DNA of 64,000 bases from Georgenia wutianyii (GCF_006349365.1 NZ_CP040899.1:2418001-2482000), one strand, 5' to 3'. Counted from the first letter of the stretch, positions 15,976 through 25,488 are shown. Notes: a model not told the origin generated them from the letters alone. Program-made: numbers and translations.

Positions 15976-18471
15976 TCAGGACTCCCGCAGGACGTCGGCC
16001 GGGTCCTTGTCCGGGCGCCAGCCGCGCCAGCGGGGGTGGCGCAGCCGGCCGGTGGAGGTCCACTCGGCGAACTCGACCTCGGCGACGCGCCGCGGGGTCA
16101 CCCAGCGGGCGTCGCGCGCCTCGGGCCGCGGCACCTCGAGCGGGGCCGTCTTGCGCTCCTCGCGTCCGAGCTCGCGGGCCCACTGGGTCGCCTCGCGCTC
16201 GGAGAACCCGCTTCCCACGCGGCCGATGTACTGCAGCCCGTCGTCGTGCGGGAGGGCGAGGAGGAGCGAGCCGACCTTGCCCTCGCGCGCGCCCTGCCCG
16301 GGCCGCCACCCGACGACGACCGCCTCCTGGGTGGCCGAGTGCTTGATCTTCAGCCAGGAGCGGCTGCGCCGGCCAGGGGTGTAGGCGGCGTCGCGACGCT
16401 TCGCGACGACGCCCTCGAGGCGCCACTGCCGGCTCGCCGCGACGGCGGCGTCGAGGTCGCCGTCGAAGGCGGGCGGGACCTCGACGAGGTCGTGCGCCCC
16501 GGCGTCGACCACCTCCTCGAGCACCTCGCGTCGCTCGTCGTAGGTGCGGCGCAGCAGGCTGCGGCCGTCGACCTCGAGCGCGTCGAAGAGCATGAGCCGC
16601 ACCGGGTTCTGCCCGGCGGCGCGGGTGATCTGGCGCTGGTCGGCGAGCTGGATGCGCTGCTGGAGCAGCCCGAAGTCGGGCCGGCCCTCGGGGGTGAGGG
16701 CGACGATCTCCCCGTCGAGCACGGCGGTCTCCGCGTCGAGGCAGTCGGCCAGCCCGGCGAGCTCGGGGTAGCTCGCGGTGACGTCGCGGCCGCTGCGGCC
16801 CACGATGCGCACCTTCCCGTGGTCGACGAGGACGACGGCGCGCACCCCGTCCCACTTCATCTCCACCGCCCACTGCGCCGACCGGTCCAGGACCTGGGCG
16901 TCGCTCGGGGTGGCGAGCATGGGGCTGATGAACTCCGGCGGAGCGCCCCGGGGCCCCTCCTCCTTCGCGGCGCGGCCGCGGGTCGGGCGCGGCCGCTCCG
17001 GGGCGGGACGGTCCTGCACGGGACGGTCCTGCGCGTCGTCCTCGCCGGGCGCCGACATGAGGTGGATGAGCCAGTGGTTCTCCTCCGCCTCGGAGCGCCC
17101 TCCGGTGTGGATGAGGGCGAAGCGGCTCGTGCGGCCGGGCCCGTCGGGACCGGCGAGACCGCCGTCGGGCTGCCCGGTGAGGGTGACGATGACCTCCTTG
17201 CCCTCGCGCCACTTCTCGAAGGTGTAGGTGCCGTGGTCCCAGACCGTCATCTCACCGGCGCCGTACTCGCCCTTGGGGATCGCGCCGGAGAAGGTGAGGT
17301 ACTCCATCGGGTGGTCCTCGGTCTGCACGGCGAGGTGGTTCTTGCGCGGCGTCGTCGGCACGCACCTGGGCAGCGCCCAGCTGACGAGGACGCCGTCGTG
17401 GGCGAGGCGCAGGTCCCAGTGGAGCCGGCTGGCGTGGTGCTCCTGGATGACGAAGGCGAGCGTGCCGTCGTGCGGGGCGACGGAGGCGGGGACCGGCTCG
17501 GGGGTCCGGCCCGCGTCGCGCTTGGCGCGGTAGACCTCGAGCCGGTCGCGGCGGGGCGCCCCACCGGCCTGGTCGGCGGCGTCGGCGAGCGCCGCCATCG
17601 GGTCTCCCTCGCGCTCGACACGCTCGAGCACCTCGTGGAGGTCGAGGTGGCGCAGACCGGGGTCCTCCAGCTCCTCCCACGTGCGCGGCGCGGCGACCAT
17701 CGGGTGCTCGCGCCCGCGCAGGGAGTAGGGGGCGATCGTCGTCTTGTTCCGGTTGTTCTGCGACCAGTCGACGAGCACCTTCCCGCGGCGCAGCTCCTTC
17801 TTCATGTTGGACACGACGAGGTCGGGGTGGTCGGTCTCCAGGGTGCGGGCGAGCTCCCGGGCCACCTCGCTCACCTCCTCGGAGGTCGCGACGCCGCGCA
17901 GCGGGGCGTACAGGTGCACGCCCTTGGACCCGCTGGTGACCGGGACGCTCTCCAACCCCATGCCCTGGAGGATCTCCCGGGCGAGGAGGGCGACCTCGAC
18001 GCACTCGGGCAGCCCGGCGCCCTCCCCCGGGTCGAGGTCGAGGACGAGCCGGTCGGGGTTGCGGCGCTTGCCGTCGCTGCCCACGCGCCACTGGGGCACG
18101 TGCACCTCGAGCGCGGCCACCTGCGCGAACCAGGCGAGCGTCGCCGCCTCGTCGACGATCGGGTAGGTGTTGGTGTGGTCGCTGTGCTGCAGCTCCACCC
18201 GCTCCACCCAGTCCGGCGTGCCCGCCCCGAGGTTCTTGTGGAAGAACACCTCCCCCGGCTTCTCGGCCGTGCCCACCCCGTTCGGCCAGCGCTTGCGGGT
18301 GGCCGGGCGCCCCGCGCAGTGCGGCAGCATGACCGGGGCGATGCGGGCGTAGTACTCCAGGACGTCGGCCTTGGTCGTCCCGGTGGCCGGGTAGAGGACC
18401 TTGTCGAGGTTGGTCAGACGCAGCCGGTGACCGTCGACCTGCACGACCGTGGGATCGCCGTCCTTCGCCAT
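15976..18471 (-). CDS. ligD: ATP-dependent DNA ligase D (polymerase, phosphoesterase, ligase)
   Basis: 831 residues with the fused NHEJ architecture in the mycobacterial order. The primase-like polymerase domain (1 to about 300) has the metal-binding VLDLDPGEG motif near residue 142. The 3'-phosphoesterase domain (about 325-490) has HHASRLHWDLRL. The ATP-dependent ligase domain (about 515-831) has EMKWDGVRA with the adenylated Lys near 538, plus VLDGEIVA, EGVVAKRRDAAYTPGRRSRSWLKIK and VGSGF. It repairs double-strand breaks together with Ku, whose gene lies divergently 567 nt away. The ATG at 18469-18471 gives MAKDGDPTVVQVDG; longer in-frame starts lack conservation. Possibly coupled to the DoxX gene 32 nt upstream. 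Confidence 0.96.
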   Translation of the reverse strand: MAKDGDPTVVQVDGHRLRLTNLDKVLYPATGTTKADVLEYYARIAPVMLPHCAGRPATRKRWPNGVGTAEKPGEVFFHKNLGAGTPDWVERVELQHSDHTNTYPIVDEAATLAWFAQVAALEVHVPQWRVGSDGKRRNPDRLVLDLDPGEGAGLPECVEVALLAREILQGMGLESVPVTSGSKGVHLYAPLRGVATSEEVSEVARELARTLETDHPDLVVSNMKKELRRGKVLVDWSQNNRNKTTIAPYSLRGREHPMVAAPRTWEELEDPGLRHLDLHEVLERVEREGDPMAALADAADQAGGAPRRDRLEVYRAKRDAGRTPEPVPASVAPHDGTLAFVIQEHHASRLHWDLRLAHDGVLVSWALPRCVPTTPRKNHLAVQTEDHPMEYLTFSGAIPKGEYGAGEMTVWDHGTYTFEKWREGKEVIVTLTGQPDGGLAGPDGPGRTSRFALIHTGGRSEAEENHWLIHLMSAPGEDDAQDRPVQDRPAPERPRPTRGRAAKEEGPRGAPPEFISPMLATPSDAQVLDRSAQWAVEMKWDGVRAVVLVDHGKVRIVGRSGRDVTASYPELAGLADCLDAETAVLDGEIVALTPEGRPDFGLLQQRIQLADQRQITRAAGQNPVRLMLFDALEVDGRSLLRRTYDERREVLEEVVDAGAHDLVEVPPAFDGDLDAAVAASRQWRLEGVVAKRRDAAYTPGRRSRSWLKIKHSATQEAVVVGWRPGQGAREGKVGSLLLALPHDDGLQYIGRVGSGFSEREATQWARELGREERKTAPLEVPRPEARDARWVTPRRVAEVEFAEWTSTGRLRHPRWRGWRPDKDPADVLRES

Positions 18472-18503
18472 GCCGTCATGCTGCCCGGCGCCGCGCCGCT
18501 CCG

Positions 18504-18872
18504 CTACAGGGGGTAGCCCGTGGCATGGAGGACGGCCAGCGTCCCGGCGACGACGGCCGCGACGAGCGGGACGACGAACGGCTCGCGCCGCCGGACGTGG
18601 AGCGCCGTGGCGACGAGCATCATGACGGCGAGCGCCCAGGCGGCGGCCGGCACCGCCTGCTGGCCACGCTCGAGCACCGGCGGCAGGACGAGGGCGAGCG
18701 CGCCCGCCACCTCGAGCACGCCGATGCCCTTGAGGGCGGCCGGGTGCACGTCCTCGACGTACGTCATCCCGGCGTCGTAGAGCGCCTGACGGGACTTGAC
18801 GAGCTTCGAGGTGCCCGACCCGAGGAACACGACGGCCAGCAGGGCCGTGACCACCCACAACCAGATCTCCAC
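18504..18872 (-). CDS. DoxX-like four-helix membrane protein
   Basis: 122 residues, almost all transmembrane: WLWVVTALLAVVFLGSGTSKLVKSRQAL, GIGVLEVAGALALVLPPVL, AAAWALAVMMLVATALH, and a C-terminal helix. The GxxKL pattern in helix 1 and the overall pattern match the DoxX/DoxX-like family. In mycobacteria a DoxX protein acts with a sulfurtransferase and SOD in oxidative defence, but whether this holds here is unknown. It is the first gene before ligD on the same strand. Confidence 0.82.
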   Translation of the reverse strand: MEIWLWVVTALLAVVFLGSGTSKLVKSRQALYDAGMTYVEDVHPAALKGIGVLEVAGALALVLPPVLERGQQAVPAAAWALAVMMLVATALHVRRREPFVVPLVAAVVAGTLAVLHATGYPL

Positions 18873-18992
18873 GAGGACTCCTCCCGGCGCGCGACACTGC
18901 GCGGGGACAACCTACGGCCACCCGCACCCGCGCGGGGAGGGTTTGCGCCGGCATTCCGGATTTCCGCTGGCGGGAGTACGGTACGGGCACTT

Positions 18993-19007
18993 CACTGGAT
19001 GCCAGTG
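18993..19007. promoter_or_regulatory. Dyad CACTGG-ATG-CCAGTG upstream of ku
   Basis: Perfect 6-bp dyad with 3-nt centre, extended by GGCAC/GTGCC flanks, 31 nt before the ku start in the divergent ku / DoxX-ligD region. It could be a repressor operator or an mRNA hairpin. The regulator is unknown. Confidence 0.4.
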
Positions 19008-19037
19008 CCACTCGACCGTGCCCGGAAGGAGGCCCGT

Positions 19038-20009
19038 ATGCGCGCGATCTGGAAGGGCTCGATCACCTTCGGCCTCGTCAACGTCCCCATCTCCGTCTAC
19101 AGCGCCACCGAGAGCCACGACCTGCGCATGCACCAGGTCCACGGCAAGGACGGCGGGCGCATCCGCTACCAGCGCCGCTGCGAGGTGTGCGGCGAGGTCG
19201 TCGAGTGGGGCGAGATCGACAAGGCGTACGACGACGGCGACCGCACCGTGGTCCTCACCGACGACGAGCTCGGGGAGCTGCCGACCGAGCGCTCCCGCGA
19301 GATCGAGATCCTCCAGTTCGTCCCGAGCGACCAGGTCGACCCGATCATGATGTCGAAGACCTACTACCTCGCACCCGCCTCGACGTCGGCCAAGTCCTAC
19401 GCGCTGCTGCGCCGCACGCTCGAGGAGACCGACCGCACCGCCATCGTCTCCTTCACGCTGCGCCAGCGCACCCAGCTCGGGGCGCTGCGGGTGCGCGATG
19501 ACGTCATGCTGCTCCAGACGCTGCTGTGGGAGGACGAGGTCCGCGAGCCGGACTTCACCGGCCTCGACTCCGGCGTGCGGATCAGCGCCAAGGAGCTGGA
19601 GATGGCCTCGGCCCTGGTGGAGAACTTCTCCGGGGACTTCGAGCCCGCCGACTACACCGACGAGTACCAGGAGCAGCTGCGCACCCTCGTGGAGGCCAAG
19701 CTCGAGCAGGGCGACACCGTCGACACCGAGGAGACCTTCGGCGAGCAGGAGAAGGGCGAGGAGGCCGAGGTGCTCGACCTCATGGAGGCGCTGCGCCGCT
19801 CGGTCTCCGCGGCCAAGGAGAAGAAGTCCGGCGGCAGCTCGGCGAAGGGCTCCGGATCCTCGGCGTCGTCCTCCGGCTCGCGCTCCCCCCGCAAGGCCTC
19901 CGGCGGCGCGAAGGCCTCCTCCTCGACCGAGAAGAAGCCCGCGGCGTCGGCCGCGAAGAAGTCGGGGACGACCACCCGCAAGAAGCCGGCGAGCAAGAAG
20001 TCCGCCTGA
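19038..20009 (+). CDS. ku: Non-homologous end joining protein Ku
   Basis: 323 residues. The conserved Ku core starts MRAIWKGSITFGLVNVPISVYSATESHDLRMHQVH, with the CEVCGEVVEW pair, MMSKTYYLAP, and YALLRRTLEETDRTAIVSFTLRQRTQLGALR. Homodimers thread onto DNA ends and recruit LigD. The tail from about residue 255 is a Lys/Ser/Ala-rich low-complexity extension (KKPAASAAKKSGTTTRKKPASKKSA), like the DNA-binding Lys-rich tails of some actinobacterial Ku proteins. The ATG has a GGAAGGAGG site. Divergent from DoxX-ligD, so the NHEJ pair shares one intergenic control region. Confidence 0.97.
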   Translation: MRAIWKGSITFGLVNVPISVYSATESHDLRMHQVHGKDGGRIRYQRRCEVCGEVVEWGEIDKAYDDGDRTVVLTDDELGELPTERSREIEILQFVPSDQVDPIMMSKTYYLAPASTSAKSYALLRRTLEETDRTAIVSFTLRQRTQLGALRVRDDVMLLQTLLWEDEVREPDFTGLDSGVRISAKELEMASALVENFSGDFEPADYTDEYQEQLRTLVEAKLEQGDTVDTEETFGEQEKGEEAEVLDLMEALRRSVSAAKEKKSGGSSAKGSGSSASSSGSRSPRKASGGAKASSSTEKKPAASAAKKSGTTTRKKPASKKSA

Positions 20010-20050
20010 CCCCCGGGAAGGTTTCGGCGTCGGGTGTGGTTCACCCGGGT

Positions 20051-20710
20051 ATGACCGAACCCCTCCACGTCGACGTCTGGTCCGACATCGCCTGCCCCTG
20101 GTGCTACATCGGCAAGCGCAGGTTCGAGGCCGGGCTCGCCGCCTTCGACGGCGCCGACGACGTCACCGTCACCTACCACTCCTTCGAGCTCTCCCCCGAC
20201 ACCCCGGTGGACTACGACGGCAGCGTCGTCGACTTCCTCTTCGCCCACAAGGGCATGGCGCCCGAGCAGGTCGAGCAGATGCTCTCCCAGGTCACGACGA
20301 TCGCGGCCGACGTCGGTCTCGACTACGACTTCGCCGCCGTGCGCCAGACCCGCACGCTCCTGGCGCACGAGGCGCTCCACGCCGCCCGCGCCCAGGGCCG
20401 CCAGCTCGAGCTCGTCGAGCGGCTCTTCGCGGCGTACTTTCAGGAGGGGCGGCACCTCGGCTCGGTCGACGAGCTCGTCGCGCTCGGCTCCGAGGCCGGG
20501 CTCGACGGCCACGCGCTGCGCGACGCCCTGGAGCACGGCACCTACGCCGACGCCGTGGCGCAGGACATCTCGCAGGCGCGCCAGTACGGGATCCAGGGCG
20601 TGCCGTTCTACGTCATCGGCGGCAAGTACGGCGTCTCCGGCGCGCAGCAGCCCGAGGTGTTCACCCAGGCGCTCGAGCAGGTGCGCAGCGAGCAGGTGGA
20701 GGCCCGGTGA
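20051..20710 (+). CDS. DsbA family oxidoreductase (FrnE-like)
   Basis: 219 residues, thioredoxin fold with a helical insertion. The active-site motif is CPWC in VWSDIACPWCYIGKRRFEAGL; the cis-Pro loop is GIQGVPFYVIGGKYGVSGAQ. This matches FrnE/2-hydroxychromene-2-carboxylate isomerase-like DsbA proteins, which are cytoplasmic disulfide oxidoreductases or isomerases in many actinobacteria. No signal peptide is present. It overlaps the following 46-residue Cys-containing gene by GTGA. Confidence 0.92.
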   Translation: MTEPLHVDVWSDIACPWCYIGKRRFEAGLAAFDGADDVTVTYHSFELSPDTPVDYDGSVVDFLFAHKGMAPEQVEQMLSQVTTIAADVGLDYDFAAVRQTRTLLAHEALHAARAQGRQLELVERLFAAYFQEGRHLGSVDELVALGSEAGLDGHALRDALEHGTYADAVAQDISQARQYGIQGVPFYVIGGKYGVSGAQQPEVFTQALEQVRSEQVEAR

Positions 20711-20847
20711 GCGGGCTGCCGCTCTCCCCCTTCCCTCCCCAGCCGGGCCTCGTCCCGCTCGGGGAGCAGGACGCCGGCGTGTGCGTCGACGGCGTGTGCG
20801 CCGTGCCCGATCCCGCGGAGGACGGCTCGGACGTCGAGGAGCGCTGA
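20707..20847 (+). CDS. Small Cys-containing protein coupled to the DsbA-like gene
   Basis: 46 residues beginning at GTG 20707, whose bases overlap the TGA of the DsbA-like gene. The sequence is Pro-rich, then EQDAGVCVDGVCAVPDP with two Cys spaced by four residues, and an acidic end. Translational coupling and the Cys pair suggest a substrate, partner or redox accessory of the upstream thiol oxidoreductase; no family is recognised. Confidence 0.62.
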   Translation: MSGLPLSPFPPQPGLVPLGEQDAGVCVDGVCAVPDPAEDGSDVEER

Positions 20848-20887
20848 ACGACGGGCGCGCCGCGCCACGGTGTCCCACGATGGGGGG

Positions 20888-21679
20888 ATGACTTCGACGG
20901 ACCGACGGACACGTGTGCTTCTCACCGGCGCGAGCGGCGGCATCGGACAGCTGCTCGAGGAACGCCTGGGCTCTGACTACGACGTCGTGACCCACGGCCG
21001 GACGCCGGCGGACGAGCACCAGGAACGGACCATGCACCGGGCCGACCTCGACGACTACGACGAGGTGCGAGAGCTCATGGACGGAGTCGACGTCGTCGTC
21101 CACCTCGCCGGGTCGGCGTCACCGGAGTCGGAGTGGGACGCGGTCCTCACCGCGAACATCGTGGGGCTGCGCAACGTGCTCGAGGCGGCGCGTGAGGCCG
21201 GCGTGCGGCGGTTCGTCTTCGCCTCGTCCAACCACGCGATGGGCATGTACGACCGGCTCGGTGAGTGGCCCGTCTACCCCCACCACCTGCCCCGCCCCGA
21301 CTCGCTGTACGGGGTGTCGAAGGTGTTCGGGGAGACGCTCGGGCGGTTCTACCACGACGAGCACGGCATCGAGTTCATCGCCCTGCGCATCGGCTGGTAC
21401 ACCGAGGACCCGCTGGAGGCGCAGGACGACATCCTGCGCGCGATGTGGCTGAGCCCGGACGACACCGAGCACGTCGTGCGCCGCGCCATCGAGGCGGACG
21501 TCCCCTACGGCGTCTACTACGCCATCTCCGACAACCCCAACCGGCGCTGGGACCTCACCAACACGATGCTCGAGCTCGGCTACCGGCCGAAGGACGACTG
21601 GACGACCCTGCCCGGCGCCCAGGAGGACGTCGTCGAAGGTGGCGCGGACGCGCCGTCGAGCTGGCCCGAGGGCTCCTGA
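20888..21679 (+). CDS. NAD-dependent epimerase/dehydratase, uronate dehydrogenase-like
   Basis: 263 residues, extended short-chain dehydrogenase fold. The nucleotide motif is LLTGASGGIG; the catalytic segment SSNHAMGMYDR, followed by DSLYGVSKVFGE, supplies Ser, Tyr and Lys. SSNHxxG with YxxxK is characteristic of the uronate dehydrogenase-like subgroup, which oxidises hexuronates to aldarolactones; substrate identity is not certain. The ATG at 20888 follows a GGGGGG stretch. A monocistronic gene or the first of two with the GyrI-like gene 22 nt on. Confidence 0.83.
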   Translation: MTSTDRRTRVLLTGASGGIGQLLEERLGSDYDVVTHGRTPADEHQERTMHRADLDDYDEVRELMDGVDVVVHLAGSASPESEWDAVLTANIVGLRNVLEAAREAGVRRFVFASSNHAMGMYDRLGEWPVYPHHLPRPDSLYGVSKVFGETLGRFYHDEHGIEFIALRIGWYTEDPLEAQDDILRAMWLSPDDTEHVVRRAIEADVPYGVYYAISDNPNRRWDLTNTMLELGYRPKDDWTTLPGAQEDVVEGGADAPSSWPEGS

Positions 21680-21701
21680 GCCCGCGCGGCCGTGCGCACG
21701 C

Positions 21702-22322
21702 ATGAAGGCTGACCTCAAGAAGGAGATCGCCACCTACACCGCGCGCCGCGGTGAGTTCTCGGTCGTCACCGTGCCGGCCCTGCAGTTCCTCATGGTCGAC
21801 GGGCACGGCGACCCCAACACCTCGACGGCGTACCAGGACGCCCTGTCCTCGCTCTACCCCGTCGCGTACACGCTGAAGTTCCTCAGCAAGGGCGAGCTCG
21901 GCCGCGACTACACGGTGATGCCGCTCGAGGGCCTGTGGTGGTCCACGGACATGGCCGCGTTCACCACCGACCGGGACAAGTCCCGGTGGTCCTGGACCAT
22001 GATGGTCATGGTCCCCGAGTGGATCACGGGCGAGCACCTGGGCGCCGCCGTCGAGACGGTCGCGCGCAAGGGAGGCGCCCCCGCCCTCGACGCCGTGCGC
22101 CTGGAGACGTTCGACGAGGGCCTGTGCGTCCAGACCCTCCACGTCGGGTCCTACGACGACGAAGCGCCGGTGCTCGAGGAGATGCACGACCGCTTCATCC
22201 CCTCGCACGGTCTGCGGATGACCGGCAAGCACCACGAGATCTACCTCAGCGACGCGCGGCGCACGGCCGCCGACCGGCTGCGCACGATCCTGCGGCAGCC
22301 CGTGGCCAGGACGGACGCCTAG
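21702..22322 (+). CDS. GyrI-like small-molecule-binding domain protein
   Basis: 206 residues. It starts MKADLKKEIATYTARRGEFSVVTVPALQFLMVDGHGDPN, with SLYPVAYTLKFLSK, GLWWSTDM and MMVMVPEWIT, the pattern of the stand-alone GyrI-like/SBP-like domain proteins (COG4832 type). No DNA-binding HTH is fused. The domain in BmrR/Rob binds hydrophobic ligands; stand-alone members have also been linked to hydrolysis of electrophiles. The role here is unknown. Confidence 0.82.
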   Translation: MKADLKKEIATYTARRGEFSVVTVPALQFLMVDGHGDPNTSTAYQDALSSLYPVAYTLKFLSKGELGRDYTVMPLEGLWWSTDMAAFTTDRDKSRWSWTMMVMVPEWITGEHLGAAVETVARKGGAPALDAVRLETFDEGLCVQTLHVGSYDDEAPVLEEMHDRFIPSHGLRMTGKHHEIYLSDARRTAADRLRTILRQPVARTDA

Positions 22323-22397
22323 CGACCGGCTCGGCCGCACGCTCGTCCTGGGGCCGCTCCGGTGCCGCGCCGTCCAGCTCTCTCGCGGCGGGGTGGG

Positions 22398-23531
22398 TCA
22401 GTAGCGACGCACGATGACGAGGTCGTCGCGGTGGACGACGGGACGGGGATGGGGGGCGCCGTCCTCCTCCCGGAGCTGGGCGGTGGTCCTGCCCTGCATC
22501 TGGGCCACCTCGGCCGCGCTGTGCCCGACGATGCCGCGGGCCACGACCACCCCGCCGGTGGTGGCGAGCTCGACCGGGTCGCCCGGCTCGAAGTCCCCCT
22601 CGACGCCCACGACGCCCGCGGCGAGCAGCGACCGCTTGCCGTGGGTGATCGCGTGGATCGCGCCGTCGTCGAGCACGAGCCGGCCCGCGGTGCGCGCGGC
22701 GTGCGCCAGCCACAGCCGGCGGGTGCTCTTGCGCCGCCCGGTGGCCGCGAACCACGTGCCCACCGGCTCCCCGGCCAGCGCCCGGTCGGCGTTGGCGGCC
22801 GCGGTGAGGACGACGGGCACGCCCGCGCTCGTCGCGATCGACGCCGCCTCGAGCTTGGTGACCATGCCACCGGTCCCGATGGTCGTGCCCCGTCCGGTCA
22901 CCTCGATGCCGGCGAGGTCCTCCGGCCCGTGCACCTCCGCGATGCGCCGGGCGCCGGGCCTGCTCGGCGGCCCGTCGTACAGGCCGTCGACGTCGGTGAG
23001 CAGGACGAGGACGTCGGCGCGCACGAGGTGGGCGACGAGCGCCGCGAGGCGGTCGTTGTCCCCGAACCGGATCTCGTCGGTCGCGACGGTGTCGTTCTCG
23101 TTGACGACGGGCACGACGCCGAGGGCGAGCAGCCGCTCGAGTGCGCGCTGGGCGTTGCGGTAGTGCTGGCGGCGGATGAGGTCCTCGGCGGTGAGGAGCA
23201 CCTGGCCCACACGCCGGCCGTGCTGGGCGAAGGCCTCGGTGTAGCGGGCCACGAGGATCCCCTGGCCCACCGACGCCGTCGCCTGCGCGGTCGCGAGGTC
23301 GTTCGGGCGCATCGGCAGCCCGAGCGGCGCGATCCCGGCGGCGATCGCGCCGGAGGACACGAGGACGACCTCCTGCCCGGCGGCGCGGCGCCCGGCGATG
23401 ACCGCCGCGAGCCAGCGGACGCGGTCGAGGTCGAGCCGGCCGTCGGACCCGGTGAGGGAGGACGAGCCGATCTTCACGACGACCCGTCCGGCCCGCGGGA
23501 TGCCGGAACGGTCGAGGAGCGCGGGATTCAC
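22398..23531 (-). CDS. proB: Glutamate 5-kinase
   Basis: 377 residues: an amino-acid kinase domain (VVVKIGSSSLTG, VLVSSGAIAAG, VVPVVNENDTVATDEIRFGDND, DVDGLYDGPP, GTGGMVTKLEAA) followed by a C-terminal PUA domain (SLLAAGVVGVEGDFEPGDPVEL). It catalyses ATP-dependent phosphorylation of glutamate, the first and feedback-inhibited step of proline synthesis. The GTG start lies 4 nt after the obgE stop, so the two genes are cotranscribed; proA is not in the window. Confidence 0.97.
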   Translation of the reverse strand: MNPALLDRSGIPRAGRVVVKIGSSSLTGSDGRLDLDRVRWLAAVIAGRRAAGQEVVLVSSGAIAAGIAPLGLPMRPNDLATAQATASVGQGILVARYTEAFAQHGRRVGQVLLTAEDLIRRQHYRNAQRALERLLALGVVPVVNENDTVATDEIRFGDNDRLAALVAHLVRADVLVLLTDVDGLYDGPPSRPGARRIAEVHGPEDLAGIEVTGRGTTIGTGGMVTKLEAASIATSAGVPVVLTAAANADRALAGEPVGTWFAATGRRKSTRRLWLAHAARTAGRLVLDDGAIHAITHGKRSLLAAGVVGVEGDFEPGDPVELATTGGVVVARGIVGHSAAEVAQMQGRTTAQLREEDGAPHPRPVVHRDDLVIVRRY

Positions 23532-23535
23532 GGGG

Positions 23536-25077
23536 CTATTGTGCCGCGTGCGGCTCCTCGGGCTCGGGAGTGGCCCAGTGTCCGGACTCCCGCTCGGTCC
23601 ACAGCTCCTCGCGGGCGGCGGCCTTGGCGTCCATCCGCTCCTTGTACCCCTTGCGCCGCTCGGCGCGCGAGGAGCGGGGAGCGTACTCGACGTCCTCGAT
23701 CCGCTGGTCGCTGCCGCGCGGGCCGAGGAGCTCGGCGCCGGTGAGCATGGTCGGCTCCCAGTCGAAGATGACCCCGCCCTCGACCGGGCCGATGACGACC
23801 TCGTCGCCGGGCTTCGCGCCCGCCTTGAACAGCTCGTCCTCCACGCCCAGGCGGGCGAGCCGGTCGGCGAGGTAGCCGACCGCCTCGTCGTTGGCGAAGT
23901 CGGTCTGGCGCACCCACCGCTCGGGCTTGGCGCCGCGGACCTGGTAGAAGACGCCGTCGTGGCGGTGACGGGCGGTCACGGTGAAGCCGGCGTCGTCGAC
24001 CGCCTTGGGCCGCAGGACGACGCGCGTGGGCTCGGCGGCGGGGGCCGCGGCCCGCGCCTCGGCGACGAGCCGGGCCAGCGCGAAGGACAGCGGGCGCAGG
24101 CCCTCGTGGCTGGCTGCGGAGATCTCGTGGACCTCCAGACCGCGGGCCTCGATCTCGGGCCGGACGAGCTCGGCGAGGTCACGGGCCTCGGGGACGTCGA
24201 CCTTGTTGAGGACGACGACGCGCGGACGCTGCGCGAGCGGGAGCCGGCCGGCGACGGTGAGGTCCTCGGCGTAGGCCGAGAGCTCGGCCTCGATGGTGTC
24301 CAGGTCGCTGATCGGGTCACGGTCGGGCTCGAGGGTGGCGCAGTCGAGGACGTGGACGATGACGGCGCAGCGCTCGATGTGGCGCAGGAAGTCCAGGCCC
24401 AGTCCCTTGCCCTGGCTGGCGCCGGGGATGAGGCCGGGCACGTCGGCGACGGTGTAGCGCTCGTCGCCGGCCTGGACGACGCCGAGGTTCGGCACGAGCG
24501 TGGTGAAGGGGTAGTCCGCGATCTTCGGGCGGGCGGCGGACATCGCGGCGATGAGGCTCGACTTGCCCGCGCTGGGGAAGCCGACGAGCGCGACGTCGGC
24601 GACGCTCTTGAGCTCGAGGACGAGCTCGGTGGTCTCCCCCTCCTCACCGAGGAGCGCGAAGCCGGGAGCCTTGCGGCGCGGGGAGGCGAGGGCGGCGTTG
24701 CCCAGGCCGCCGTGACCGCCGGCGGCGGCGACGAACTGGGTGCCGGCCCCGACGAGGTCGGCGAGGACCTCACCGTCCTTCGTCTTGACGACGGTGCCGT
24801 CGGGCACGGCGAGGACGAGGTCCTCCCCGTTCTTGCCGTTGCGCAGGTCCCCTGCACCCTGGGCGCCGTTCGTGGCGCGGCGGTGCGGGGAGTGGTGGTA
24901 GGCGAGCAGCGTCGTCGTCTGCGGGTCGACCTCGAGGATGACGTCCCCGCCCCTGCCGCCGTTGCCGCCGTCGGGGCCGCCGAGGGGCTTGAACTTCTCA
25001 CGCCGGACGGAGGCGACGCCATTGCCGCCGTTGCCGCCGGCTACGTGCAGCACGACCCGGTCGACGAAGCTGGCCAT
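23536..25077 (-). CDS. obgE: GTPase ObgE/CgtA
   Basis: 513 residues in three domains. The Gly-rich Obg fold (1 to about 160) has [39 protein letters not shown]. The G domain has [30 protein letters not shown] and SAAS. An OCT domain (about 340-425) is followed by a charged actinobacterial tail. Obg binds the 50S subunit and ppGpp and couples ribosome assembly to growth. It follows rplU-rpmA, a conserved order, with a strong hairpin between rpmA and obgE. Confidence 0.98.
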   Translation of the reverse strand: MASFVDRVVLHVAGGNGGNGVASVRREKFKPLGGPDGGNGGRGGDVILEVDPQTTTLLAYHHSPHRRATNGAQGAGDLRNGKNGEDLVLAVPDGTVVKTKDGEVLADLVGAGTQFVAAAGGHGGLGNAALASPRRKAPGFALLGEEGETTELVLELKSVADVALVGFPSAGKSSLIAAMSAARPKIADYPFTTLVPNLGVVQAGDERYTVADVPGLIPGASQGKGLGLDFLRHIERCAVIVHVLDCATLEPDRDPISDLDTIEAELSAYAEDLTVAGRLPLAQRPRVVVLNKVDVPEARDLAELVRPEIEARGLEVHEISAASHEGLRPLSFALARLVAEARAAAPAAEPTRVVLRPKAVDDAGFTVTARHRHDGVFYQVRGAKPERWVRQTDFANDEAVGYLADRLARLGVEDELFKAGAKPGDEVVIGPVEGGVIFDWEPTMLTGAELLGPRGSDQRIEDVEYAPRSSRAERRKGYKERMDAKAAAREELWTERESGHWATPEPEEPHAAQ

Positions 25078-25107
25078 CTGTCCTCCTACTGTGTTGCGGA
25101 TACGGCA

Positions 25108-25141
25108 GCGGGGGCGGACGGCTCGTGCCGTCCGCCCCCGC
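25108..25141 (-). terminator. Terminator-like hairpin between rpmA and obgE
   Basis: Perfect 15-bp stem GCGGGGGCGGACGGC / GCCGTCCGCCCCCGC with a 4-nt loop. There is no T-tract. Located after rpmA and 30 nt before obgE, it probably stops or reduces read-through so that ribosomal proteins are made in excess over ObgE. Confidence 0.65.
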
Positions 25142-25165
25142 CGGAAGCGTGTGGAGCGGTGTCGC

Positions 25166-25423
25166 TCAGGCCTCGGCCGCGACGACGTTGACCGTCTTGC
25201 GCCCGCGCTTGGAGCCGAACTCGACGGCGCCGGCGGCGAGGGCGAACAGGGTGTCGTCCTTGCCGCGGCCGACGTTGTCGCCGGGGTGGAACTTGGTGCC
25301 ACGCTGGCGGACGATGATCTCGCCGGCGTTGACGACCTGACCGCCGAAGCGCTTGACGCCGAGGCGCTGCGCGTTCGAGTCGCGGCCGTTCCGGGATGAG
25401 CTGGCGCCCTTCTTGTGTGCCAT
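25166..25423 (-). CDS. rpmA: 50S ribosomal protein L27
   Basis: 85 residues. [62 protein letters not shown] is diagnostic for L27, whose N-terminal tail reaches the peptidyl-transferase centre. No N-terminal cleavage extension of the Firmicutes kind is present. It lies 65 nt after rplU. Confidence 0.98.
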   Translation of the reverse strand: MAHKKGASSSRNGRDSNAQRLGVKRFGGQVVNAGEIIVRQRGTKFHPGDNVGRGKDDTLFALAAGAVEFGSKRGRKTVNVVAAEA

Positions 25424-25488
25424 CTCGAACCTGCTTTCGTGGTGAGGGGGGAACGGGTGCGGAACCGGGCCCGGTGGGACCGCGAGCC

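Noticed and set aside
19166..19591. Short antisense frames over ku
   Set aside because: Shadows; Ku is strongly conserved on the plus strand.
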